64,000 nt of DNA from Symbiodinium natans (taxonomy: Eukaryota > Sar > Dinophyceae > Suessiales > Symbiodiniaceae). A program made the translations under genes and the position numbers. Below the pieces are notes generated by a model. That model did no database searches and was not told where the DNA came from. It worked only from the letters and a program-made list of their open reading frames with translations. The first letter of the stretch is position 1. Each line of letters begins with the position of its first letter. Shown here in pieces: positions 13,681-24,000 of this stretch. Where the stretch lies: the NCBI GenBank assembly GCA_905221605.1, contig CAJNDS010002260.1, positions 419,001 through 483,000 on the forward strand, given 5' to 3'.

Positions 13681-14820
13681 TTGTTTGCTTCCATAAATAT
13701 GAAAAAAGAGTGTAAATGACTCTTATATTTGATATATAAAAGAAAACCAGTGGCAACATAGTACATAAAGGTCCCTCTCTCGTGTATATATATGTATGTA
13801 TACATAAATGGTCCCACTGTAAAACTGACAGCCAGATGTGTGGATCATGCGGATGAAGAGGGGGGGGTAGCATGTGTATAGAAAATAGACATATACCTGC
13901 ATACACTACATACGTGTACAAAGGCAAACGTGTGTATTTGTATATGCCAAGATCTATAATTATCTAGATACCCAAGCCTGTACGTATTTGTATCTAAAGA
14001 TTTAGTCAACGGCTAGTTAAATTCCTCTTCGTCAGTTCCGAATCCGGTCACCCAGGACCAACTTGTGGGGGGCCTCCAAAGCTCCCATAGCCCTCTGAGG
14101 GGGCCTTTTAGGGTTCAGGGTTCGGTGTTTAGGGTTTAGGGTTTGGGGTCCTCTAAACAGCACAACCTTCGCCTTTCAAGGGGGTTTCTAGACAAACAGA
14201 AGGCGTGACATTTTCTCAGTGTTCGAGGAGATGTAGGCACATGCGTTTTAAGGCCTTGAGCATGTTTTGTAGAGGGTTTGGAGTTTGGGGTTTATTTTGG
14301 TGCATGGTCGTATTCCTGATGGCCGACAGCACGGACGAGCTCTCCCTGCATCTCGGCATGCCTGTTGTGAGCCAGGTGAAGCCCCAAGTTTGCTGGGTCC
14401 TTGTTGAAAATCAAACCCTAAACCTGGGGATGTTCATCCTTATACTAAAAGTCCTTAATCGGGATTATAATCGGGGGTATAAGGGGGAACAGCTCAACCT
14501 AAGCCCCCCCAAAAGCCCCAAAGAAAGACGCCGATGTCTCCATCCTCCGTCCTGAACCACCCGGCTCACCAGGCCGCCCCTCAGCCCAAAGCTGTCTGAG
14601 AGGCATTTAGGGTCTAGGGTCTCGGGTTTGTGATGTTTGGAACTGGAGGCTTCGTGGCGGCTCAGGATCGGTGAATCTGGGGATATGGGGGCGTACGAAA
14701 ATTAGGGACCCCCCACATCGTAGGATCCCCTTATAGTAAGGATCCAACAAGGTACTCCTAGTATCGCAAACCCCCATATTCCCTAAACCCTTGCCTAAAG
14801 TTAAGGGCCCAAGTCTGAGC
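13680..14820. other. Low-copy spacer with two short mobile-element copies
   Basis: No exon could be supported. It contains one MITE-like element (14424-14492), one copy of a second palindromic family in minus orientation (14684-14772), and scattered TTTAGGG remnants. Confidence 0.45.
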
Positions 14821-14947
14821 CGCACCCTAAACCCTAAACCCTAAACCCTAAACCCTAAACCCTAAACCCTAAACCCTAAACCCTAAACCCTAAACCCTAA
14901 ACCCTAAACCCTAAAAACCCTAAACCCTAAACCCTAAACCCTAAACC
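14821..14947. repeat. Interstitial telomere tract (CCCTAAA)n
   Basis: About 17 nearly perfect CCCTAAA heptamers lie inside the window. They sit immediately before a conserved flank (AACCTCTCCTACCATATAATTATAAACCTTAA, written here only as its position 14945-14976) that is also found at 60942-60990. Confidence 0.95.
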
Positions 14948-14974
14948 TCTCCTACCATATAATTATAAACCTTA

Positions 14975-15340
14975 ATGGGTATTCGTGGGCAAGGCCCAAA
15001 GATTCGTGGGCAAGGCCCAAATATTCGTGGGCAAGGCCCAAAATCCGGATTTTGGGCCTTGCCCACGAATTTTTGGGCCTTGCCCACGAATTTTTGGGCC
15101 TTGCCCACGAATTTCTGGGGTTGTTGGTTCGTGGGCAAGGCCCAAAAATTCGTGGGCAAGGCCCAAATATTCGTGGGCAAGGCCCAAATATTCGTGGGCA
15201 AGGCCCAAATATTCGTGGGCAAGGCCCAAATATTCGTGGGCAAGGCCCAAATATTCGTGGGCAAGGCCCAAATATTCGTGGGCAAGGCCCAAGTATTCGT
15301 GGGCAAGGCCCAAAAATTCGTGGGCCCAAGGCCCACAATG
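14975..15340. repeat. 21-bp TTCGTGGGCAAGGCCCAAA array with an inverted insert
   Basis: Three units on the plus strand are followed by three on the minus strand (15045-15110) and then about ten more plus-strand units. The inverted middle could fold on either side. A diverged short version is found at 61000-61090 with matching flanks. Confidence 0.93.
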
Positions 15341-15359
15341 CCCTTGAGACCCTAAACCG

Positions 15360-17430
15360 TTGAGCCCCTAAACCCTTGAGACCCTAAACACTTGAGACCC
15401 TAATTAGGGTTTCAGGGCCTCAAGGCCTGGCGTTTAGGGTTTCAGGGCCTCAAGGGTGGCCCCAAGGCATGGCGTTTAGGGTTTCAAGGCCTCAGGGCCT
15501 GTGTTTAGGGTTCCAGGGCCCAGCGTTTAGGGTTTCAAGGCTTCAGGGCCTGTGTTTAGGGTTTCAGGGCCTCAGGGCCTGTGTTTAGGGTTTCAGGGCC
15601 CAGCGTTTAGGGTTTCAAGGCCTCAAAGCCTGTGTTTAGGGGTTTCAGGGCCTCAGGGCCTGTGTTTAGGGTTTCAGGGCCCAGCGTTTAGGGTTTCAAG
15701 GCCTCAGGGCCTGTGTTTAGGGTTTCAGGGCCTCAGGGCCTGTGTTTAGGGTTTCAGGGCCCAGCGTTTAGGGTTTCAAGGCCTCAGGGCCTGTGTTTAG
15801 GGTTTCAGGGCCTCAGGGCCTGTGTTTAGGGTTTCAGGGCCCAGCGTTTAGGGTTTCAAGGCCTCAGGGCCTGTGTTTAGGGTTTCAGCGTTTAGGGTTT
15901 CAAGGCCTCAAGGCCTGTGTTTAGGGTTTCAAGGCCTCAGGGCCTGTGTTTAGGGTTCCAGGGCCCAGCGTTTAGGGTTTCAAGGCTTCAGGGCCTGTGT
16001 TTAGGGTTTCACGGCCTCAGGGCCTGTGTTTAGGGTTTCAGGGCCCAACGTTTAGGGTTTCAAGGCCTCAAAGCCTGTGTTTAGGGTTTCAGGGCCTCAG
16101 GGCCTCAGGGCCTGTGTTTAGGGTTTCAGGGCCCAGCGTTCAGGGTTTCAAGGCTTCAAAGCCTGTGTTTAGGGTTTCAGAGCCTCAGGGCCTGTGTTTA
16201 GGGTTTCAGGGCCCAGCGTTTCGGGTTTCAAGGCTTCAGGGCCTGTGTTTAGGGTTTCAGGGCCTCAGGGCCTGTGTTTAGGGTTTCAGGGCCCAGCGTT
16301 TAGGGTTTCAAGGCCTCAGGGGCCCGTGTTTAGGGTTTGAGGGCCTCAGGGCCTGTGTTTAGGGTTTCAGGGCCCAGCGTTTGGGGTTTCCAGGCCTCAA
16401 AGCCTGTGTTTAGGGTTTCAGGGCTTCAGGGCCTGTGTTTAGGGTTTCAGGGCCCAGCGTTTAGGGTTTCAAGGCCTCAGGGCCTGTGTTTAGGGTTTCA
16501 GGGCCTCAGGGCCTGTGTTTAGGCTTTCAGGGCCCAGCGTTTAGGGTTTCAAGGCTCAAAGCCTGTGTTTAGGGGTTTCAGGGCCTCAGGGCCTGTGTTT
16601 AGGGTTTCAGGGCCCAGCGTTTAGGGTTTCAAGGCCTCAGGGCCTGTGTTTAGGGTTTCAGGGCCTCAGGGCCTGTGTTTAGGGTTTTTCAGCGGGTTTC
16701 CTGTGTTTAGGGTTTCAGGGCCTCAGGGCCTGTGTTTAGGGTTTCAGGGCCCAGCGTTTAGGGTTTCAAGGCCTCAGGGCCTGTGTTTAGGGTTTCAGGG
16801 CCTCAGGGCCTGTGTTTAGGGTTTCAGGGCCCAGCGTTTAGGGTTTCAAGGCCTCAGGGCCTGTGTTTAGGGTTTCAGGGCCTCAGGGCCTGTGTTTAGG
16901 GTTTCAGGGCCCAGCGTTTAGGGTTTCAAGGCCTCAGGGCCTGTGTTTAGGGTTTCAGGGCCTCAGGGCCTGTGTTTAGGGTTTCAGGGCCAGCGTTTAG
17001 GGTTTCAAGGCCTCAAAGCCTGTGTTTAGGGTTTCAGGGCCTCAGGGCCTGTGTTTAGGGTTTCAGGGCCCAGCGTTTAGGGTTTCAAGGCCTCAGGGCC
17101 CTGTGTTTAGGGTTTCAGGGCCTCAGGGCCTGTGTTTAGGGTTTCAGGGCCCAGCGTTTAGGGTTTCAAGGCCTCAGGGCCTGTGTTTAGGGTTTCAGGG
17201 CCTCAGGGCCTGTGTTTAGGGTTTCAGGGCCCAGCGTTTAGGGTTTCAAGGCCTCAGGGCCTGTGTTTAGGGTTTCAGGGCCTCAGGGCCTGTGTTTAGG
17301 GTTTCAGGGCCCAGCGTTTAGGGTTTCAAGGCCTCAGGGCCTGTGTTTAGGGTTTCAGCGTTTAGGGTTTCAAGGCCTCAAGGCCTGTGTTTAGGGTTTC
17401 AAGGCCTCAAGGCCTGTGTTTAGGGTTTCA
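15360..17430. repeat. 80-bp higher-order repeat built from TTTAGGG
   Basis: The regular unit is 29+22+29 bp. Each sub-unit starts TTTCA and ends in TTTAGGG, alternating GGCCTCAGGGCCTGTG and GGCCCAGCG between. Spacing of the GGGCCCAGCG piece at 16741, 16821 and 16901 gives 80 bp. About 25 units with occasional deletions. Open frames reading GLCLGFQGPAFRVSRPQ are a by-product. Confidence 0.93.
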
Positions 17431-17549
17431 AGGCCTCAACGCCGTGTTTTTTCAAGTTTCAGGGTTTTTCAAGGTTTTTTCATGTTTTTTTAAGGTTTTT
17501 CCATGTTTCTTCGGGTTTTTTCAGGGTTTTTCTGAGGAAGGGCTGCCCC

Positions 17550-17976
17550 CGCGACCTTTTCACAGCCTAATTTCGGTCAAGGGGGGGTCGTATTTTTGAA
17601 TTTTAAAGGCAAAATAGTCTTTGGAGACCCTCCTTGCCTCAAACTCCGACCCCCCCTTGAGAGGGAAAGTTTGCCTCAAAAAACACCCCAAAAGGGACCT
17701 CAGGCTTGGCCTAGACCCTCAATGAAAATGCGAATTTTTAGTACTGAAATCGAGGGTTCTGGGTGGCCTCTCGTTTTCTGGGTTTTTGTGTTTTTCAAGT
17801 TTTTCAAGACTTTTCCGCGACCTTTTTCATAATGATTTTGGTCAGGGGGGGGGGGGTCATTTTTCGATTTTAAAGGCAAAATAATCTTCGGAGACCCCCC
17901 CTTGCCTCGAACTCCGACCCCCCATGAGGGAAAATTTGCTTCCAAAAACACCCCAAATGGGGGGAACCCCAGGCTT
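17550..17976. repeat. Two diverged direct copies, ~165 bp, 266 bp apart
   Basis: The copies begin at about 17551 and 17817 with GCGACCTTTT and share TTTTAAAGGCAAAATA, GGAGACCC, CTCCGACCCCCC and AAACACCCCAAA. They follow the 80-bp array and precede the conserved flank at 18085-18255. No gene seen. Confidence 0.85.
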
Positions 17977-18255
17977 CTTTTTCCTTCTTTTTTCCTTCGT
18001 TTTTTCATGTTTTAAATTTTTTTCAAGGTTTGAGCCTCAGTTTAAGATTTCAAGACCTCAAAGCCTCGCGTGGTTTAGTATCTCCACCTCCTCGTTTGTT
18101 AAGTGGAAGTCATTCATTGTGTTATTGAACCATCCTAATAAAAAGAAGAAACTTTTTATTTCTTAATGTTATGGGAACTTCGGGTGGGTGGGTATTTTTC
18201 GATGTTCTAAACACAGAGCCTAAACGAGAAACTGCTCGACCAGGAGCTCTTGAAC

Positions 18256-18525
18256 CTTAAACCCTAAACCCTAAACCCTAAACCCTCAACCCTCAACCCT
18301 CAACCCTACACCCCAAACTAAGCAAAAAACCTAAACCCTAAACCCTAAACCCTAAACCCTAAACACTAAACCCTAAACCCTAAACCCTAAACTGTAAACC
18401 GTTTAGACCCTAAACCGTTTAAACCCTAAACCCTAAACCCTAAACCCTAAACCCTAAACCCTAAACCCTAAACCCTAAACCGAAAACCCTAAACCCTAGA
18501 CCCTAAACCCTAAACCCCAAACCCT
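18256..18525. repeat. Interstitial telomere tract (CCCTAAA)n
   Basis: A run of CCCTAAA heptamers with some variants (CCCTCAA, CCGTTTA) leads directly into the duplicated block. Confidence 0.92.
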
Positions 18526-19853
18526 GGCTACGGCTCAAGCTGTTTGCTGGTCGGCTAGTGAAGCTACTATAGTGCTCATCGCGATTCGATGGCGGCAGGG
18601 CAGGCTGCCAAGCGTAGACTGCGAAGTAGCATAGCCAAAGCGAAGGAAAAAGCCCTGGACCTGCTACGACAAGAAGCGCAGGCCAACCTGCCGACATTGC
18701 TCCAGAATTTCCAGAGCAAGGCTGCGAAGACCGCGAAGGAGCCAGCGGCAGAGGACAGGGTTCTGCACACTGTCAGAATCCACAGCATGCGCTCGCTCAG
18801 GAGAAGCCAGGAGCCCTACATTGGGAAGGCAGAAGCGGCGCTCGCTGGAGATGAAGTGTAGTATTAAGGTCTCCAGTGCACGCCCGACCCAGCCCCCCTC
18901 CTGCGCCCAATTTCCTCCCCCAACCCAGCCCCTAACCTGGAGATGAAGTGTATTAAGCTCCCGCACATGCCCGACGCGCCTTACCCCCGTGTTATAGGGG
19001 CTCACCCCTCGCCTGGAGATGTGGGCCTGAAGCTCGGGCTCAGAGGTAACAGAGATGGAAAGCTCAATTCCCAAAAAAAGGAATCCAGTCCAAGGATCTT
19101 CGCCCCAAAATGCCAACCCCCACAGCCGAATGTAGGGCACATCTATCCGCTATTATGTCATGGCAGCGAAGCTTTTTCTTTGCGCAGGTACACAGCTGTA
19201 GTCATTTGCTTAGCTCTGGGCCATCGGCCCCTGTCCATAAGCAGCCCTCCCCAGGTGGCAAAACGCCAGCAGGAGGGAAGCCAAACAACTCCCGTGTGGG
19301 CTTGGGACCCGAGATGCCCCAGCACTTGCCATATCTTGCCATTGTGCCGATGGAGGAGTAGTCCCTCTACGCCGTCCCATTGCTGGGGGTGGACTTCCTT
19401 GCTATGTGATGTCCTTGCCCTTGTCGTGCTTTCACCTGTGGGGGACATCTTGCTTGAGTGAGGGATCAACCTGAACTTGAATCTGAACCTGAAGGACTTT
19501 GGTTTGGGAAGTGAGCCGTTTTTTCGGGGGGAAACGTACCCAGAACAACTGCAGCCGTGCTTGCTACTTGGACCTCGCTTAGTGCCCCTTGCCCCCTTGC
19601 TCTGTGCTTGCTGACTGGCATGACCACGATGGGGGGAGCCGCGCTGTGTGTGGTTGAGTCTGTCGTGTTGCTGGTGGAGGTCGTTGGGTGATGTGGGGCG
19701 TGGTGGTGATGCTGTTTGTCATGACTGCTGGTGGGGTTGGGCCCTCGCCGGATGGTGGTCGTAATGGTCTTCATGGTGACGGTGACCATGGTGCTCCTGG
19801 AGCTGGTGGCAATGGTGGAAGTGGCGGTGATGGTGATGGTGACGGTCGTGGTG
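18526..19853. repeat. Segmental duplication, copy 1 (partner at 53.2 kb)
   Basis: This block is closely matched, base for base over long stretches, by 53237-54311. Both begin right after a telomere tract with CTGGCTACGGCTCAAG. Copy 1 has about 265 bp (18739-19003) that copy 2 lacks. A 90-codon frame (18589-18861, start MAAGQAAKRRLRSS) is kept in its first 50 codons in copy 2, and an 83-codon frame (19110-19361) is kept in both. Neither resembles a family I know. The block may be a retroposed or transposed gene fragment. Confidence 0.85.
18589..18861 (+). CDS. Short basic helical ORF in duplicated block, hypothetical
   Basis: Ninety codons from ATG to TAG. The first half is Ala/Lys/Arg-rich and would be helical (KAKEKALDLLRQEAQANLPT). 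The first ~50 codons are nearly identical in the copy at 53303, which then breaks off after AAG. No domain is recognised. It may be one exon of a larger gene or chance; the only support is conservation between two recent copies. Confidence 0.3.
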   Translation: MAAGQAAKRRLRSSIAKAKEKALDLLRQEAQANLPTLLQNFQSKAAKTAKEPAAEDRVLHTVRIHSMRSLRRSQEPYIGKAEAALAGDEV

Positions 19854-20035
19854 ACTTCACTCTATGTACTTCACTCTATGCACTTAACTCTATGCGCTTC
19901 ACTCTATGCACTTCACTCTATGCACTTCGCTCAATGCACTTCACTCAATGCACTTGACTCTATGCGCTTAACTCTATGCACTTCACTCTATGTACTTAAC
20001 TCTATGCACTTGACTCCATGCACTTCAGTCTATGT
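19854..20035. repeat. 14-bp ACTTCACTCTATGC tandem array, 13 copies
   Basis: Thirteen units differ at one or two bases each. In the partner block at 54.3 kb the same junction (GGTCGTGGTGAC) is instead followed by about 830 bp of other sequence before TTAACTCTATGCACTTGACTC resumes at 55147. One copy has therefore lost or gained DNA here. Confidence 0.92.
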
Positions 20036-20467
20036 TGTTGGTTGGGTCAGAGGGCTCCGCACGAAAGAACCCTTCGCGATGCTTTCGGGAAAAAACACCC
20101 TAGGCCCCAATCCCCCAAGGTATTTCGAGTTCCAGCTCGAGCGCTCCAAGACGCGCCATCCGAAGGGGCAGTCCGTGCAGAGCCCCAAGTATAGCGGCTC
20201 TTCTTGAATTAGGGTTTAGGTTTAGGGTTTCGGGTTTAGGGTTGGAATCTTCGTGCGGGCGTGTTTTGGGGAGGGTTTGGGGTGCATGAGGTTTACGGCC
20301 TAGGGTTTGGGTCCTACTCAGTACTATGGGGATGGGTTTCCCGACCAGCATCCCTGGCTGAATTGCAGCTCTTCAAGCCCAAATCGACACTACTCTCTCT
20401 TGAAACCTTGAAGCTGAATGCATGAAACACCCTCACGTCGTAGTACCGATTTCCCGAGGCTTCGCAG

Positions 20468-20773
20468 GCTGCAACGTCTTCCTGGATGTCTACCCCTACG
20501 GCCTGGATGAGGACTGACAAGACCCCTCCCCCTGAGCACTGTAAGAACCGTTGAGTGACTTCTTCGTGGAAGGTACCAACAAGGGGTGCCTGAATTTTGA
20601 GCCCGATCGGATTTCGGACCCTTTGGCACGCGTTCAAAGGCCCGTGTGTGACTCTGCAACATTCCAAAGAGGATGCGGGGGACGTGGTGAAGTGCTTCCT
20701 ACGCTTCGCACCCTCCGACACAGACCTGCTTACCTGGTCGATCCCGCTTCTGCGCTCCGTCGGCGCTAGATAA
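20468..20773 (+). CDS. 3' end of an unrecognised plus-strand gene
   Basis: Three exons are visible: 20468-20511 (CNVFLDVYPYGLDE), 20573-20631 (TNKGCLNFEPDRISDPLAR) and terminal 20672-20773 (DAGDVVKCFLRFAPSDTD...SVGAR, then TAA). All follow AG|G acceptors. The junction of exons 2 and 3 is in phase with a GT donor; the first junction is not fully resolved, so a further small exon may be missing. Upstream exons could lie in 20060-20350. No family recognised. A 135-codon minus-strand frame over the same bases is treated as a shadow. Confidence 0.6.
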
Positions 20774-21049
20774 TCCCGAGGGTGGCCTCTACAGGGTAGG
20801 TTTGATGACCATCTGAAACAGGGTTTGTGTTATTGTTACGGGTGAGTGTATATAGTAAGGTTCCTACATACAAGCAATAAAACCCCTACCTCATACAATC
20901 TAAACTCTTGGGGTTGTGGGTTAGTGGTTTCAGAGTCAACAGCTGGCGCATGGTTTCGGTTCGGGCTTGGGATGCTTTAAAGTCCTTGAGTTTCGGGTCA
21001 GAAGCAAGATTGCGGCGCTGCAGAGCTCTAGGCCCCTAGGCAACTCAAC

Positions 21050-24000
21050 ATGGAGCTGGTCGACCACTACAACCTCTGTACTTACAACGCCCTCTAAGCC
21101 GCGCAAGCGACAGGCAAATGAGGCAATAAGGGAGCCTACATATATATATATATATCTTTTGAGGGATTACATAGGGTACCTCATTCCCTCATGCCCTACA
21201 AAGAACCAGCCAGTTGGGCCATCCCAGGTACTGGAAGATCTCGATCTGGTGTGGGAAAACGGACTCTTGGCCCACACAAGCCAAGCTCCTACCTCCCAGT
21301 ACGTCCGGGACCCTGGGTCCCTAAGCTGAAACCTTAATTTCCGAACTCCAACTCCTAAGCCCTCAGTAGCCCTAAACCCTAAACCCTAAACCCTAAACCC
21401 TAAACCCTAAACCCTAAACCCTAAACCCTAAACCCTAAACCCTAAACCCTAAACCCTAAACTCTAAACCCTAAACCCTAAACCCTAAGCCCCAAACCCTA
21501 AACCAAGAACCTGAAGCCCTAAACCCGAGTCCCAAACCCGAGCCCTACGCAGTTCGACGCCCGTGGGCTCTTCTATGTCTCAAGGGCTTTGGGGTTTCGG
21601 GTTTTAGAGCTAGAGTTTAGGTTTTCGGGTTTTAGAGTTAGAGTTTAGGGTTTAGGGTCCGGGTTTTAGAGTTTAGGGTTTGGGGTTTCGTGTTTTAGAG
21701 TTAGAGTTTAGGGTTTAGGGTTTTAGAGTTTAGGGTTTGGGGTTTAGGGTTTGGGGTTTAGGGATTAGGGTTTGGGGTTTAGGATTTGGGGTTATCCCGA
21801 AGGAGAGGCAGTCGGTGGAGCTGGAGGGACAGCCGATGGGCAGCGACAAGACCTTCATCGAGGCCTACACCCTTTTACTTGGAGGTTCATGGGTACTTAG
21901 ATCCCCAATTAGGGTTTAGGGTTTGGGGTTTAGGGTTTAGGGTTTAGGGTTTAGGGTTTGGGGTTTGGGGTTTGGGTTTAGGGTGTAGGGTACTTAGAAC
22001 CCCATTTATGGGTCTACTTATAAGCCTACACCCTTTTTCACCCCTTCGTAATTAGGAAGTTTTAGGGTTTAATTTCCAGGGTTCAGGGTAAGGGGTTTTT
22101 AGGTTTTAGGGTTCTGAGGAATTTTTAGGGATTTTTTTAAGGGTTTAGGGTGCTGAGAGTTTTTTAGATTTTGGGGGTATAACCTTGAACCACTTGGCAC
22201 CGTTCCCCGAGCAACTTGGGTTTAGGGGTTTGCCCTTTCGCATCAGCCCGCCCCAGGCCAAGCATCATGAGCATCAGCCGCGGGCCCTCTCACATCGGGC
22301 CCGCCCAGGCCAAACATCATGAGCATCAGCCGCGGGCTCTCTCACATCGGGCCCGCCCAGGCCAAACATCATGAGCATCAGCCGCGGGTCCTCTCACATC
22401 AGGCCCGCCCAGGCCAAGCATCATGAGCATCAGCTGCGGGCCCTCTCACATCAGGCCCGCCCAGGCCAAACATCATGAGCATCAGCTGCGGGCCCTCTCA
22501 CATCAGGCCGCCCCAGGCCAAGCATCATGAGCATCAGCCGCGGGTCCTCTCACATCATGAGCATCAGCTGCGGGCCCTCTCACATCAGGCCGCCCCGCCA
22601 AGCATCATGAGCATCAGCCGCGGGTCCTCTCACATCAGGCCCGCCCAGGCCAACCATCATGAGCATCAGCTGCGGGCCCTCTGCATCATGAGCATCAGCC
22701 GCGAGCTTCATGAGCATCAGCCGCGGGTCCTCTCACATCAGGCCCGCCCAGGCCAAGCATCATGAGCATCAGCTGCGGGCCCTCTCACATCAGGCCGCCC
22801 CAGGCCACTCTCACATTAGCCCGCCTCCGCTGCGGGTCCTCTCACAGCAGGCCGCCCCCACATTAGCCGGCCCCAGGCCAAGCATCATGAGAATCAGCCG
22901 CGGGCCCCAGGCCAAGCATCATGAGAATCAGCCGCGGGTCCTCTCACATCAGGCCCGCCCAGGCCAAGCATCATGAGCATCAGCTGCGGGCCCTCTCACA
23001 TCAGGCCCCACATTAGCCCGCCCCAGGCCAAGCATCATGAGCATCAGCCGCGGGTCCTCTCACATCAGGCCCGCCCAGGCCAAGCATTGAGCATCAGCTG
23101 CGGGCCCTCTGCATCATGAGCATCAGCCGCGAGCTTCATGAGCATCAGCCGCGGGTCCTCTCACATCAGGCCCGCCCAGGCCAAGCATTGAGCATCAGCT
23201 GCGGGCCCTCTGCATCATGAATCATGAGCATCAGCCGCGAGCTTCATGAGCATCAGCCGCGGGTCCTCTCACATCAGAGGCCAAGCATCATGAGCATCAG
23301 CTGCGGGCCCTCTCACATCAGGCGCCGGGCCACTCTCACATTAGCCCGCCCCAGGCCAAGCATCATGAGCATCAGCCGCGGGCCCTCTCACATCAGGCAA
23401 GCATAATGGGCATCAGTCGCAGGTCCTCTCACAGCAGGCCCGCCCCATGCCCAGCGTCATGAGCGGGTTTAGGGTTTAGGAGTTTCGGCGCAGGTCATCG
23501 CCAAAGAAGCCGAGGGCAGCAAGTTCTCGTTCCGCAAGCTGCACTGCACTGTGCACCTGTGGTGCGATCCGAAGGCAGCTTGAATGTGGCGGGTAGTTCT
23601 CGGTTTGGGGGGTTTCCGACATTGGGGGCGAGCGCTTTTTGGGGCTTCCTGCAACAAGTATTCGAGTGTTCTTCGGTATGTTCTTTAAGCGCCCCCTGTG
23701 ACAATCAACACCTGTCACTGGTGATCGGTGGAGAGTCGAATGTTTAGTGCATGGGTGTCTGCCATGCCTCAACCCAAGACCCCATGCTCAGCCGCCCCCC
23801 GCCCGAACCCTCCTCAAACCCTCTAAACCCTAAACCCTAAACCCTAAACCCTAAACCCTAAGCCCTTCAAGCCCGCAACTCGAAGCTGTCTTGGTGTGCA
23901 AGTGGTGCCCGTTTTCGTCTTTGTTGTTGGGCTCTAGGCTCCCTTATCAAGTGACCACCACCAAAAAGGGTACCCTCATTAGAACATGGTCACTGGGCTA

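Noticed and set aside
15552-17599. Frames of repeated GLCLGFQGPAFRVSRPQ
   Set aside because: Translation of the TTTAGGG-based 80-bp repeat; frame changes with each indel.
20314-20721. 135-codon minus-strand frame
   Set aside because: The plus strand over the same bases gives three exons with good acceptors and a clear terminal exon, so the minus frame is taken as a shadow.
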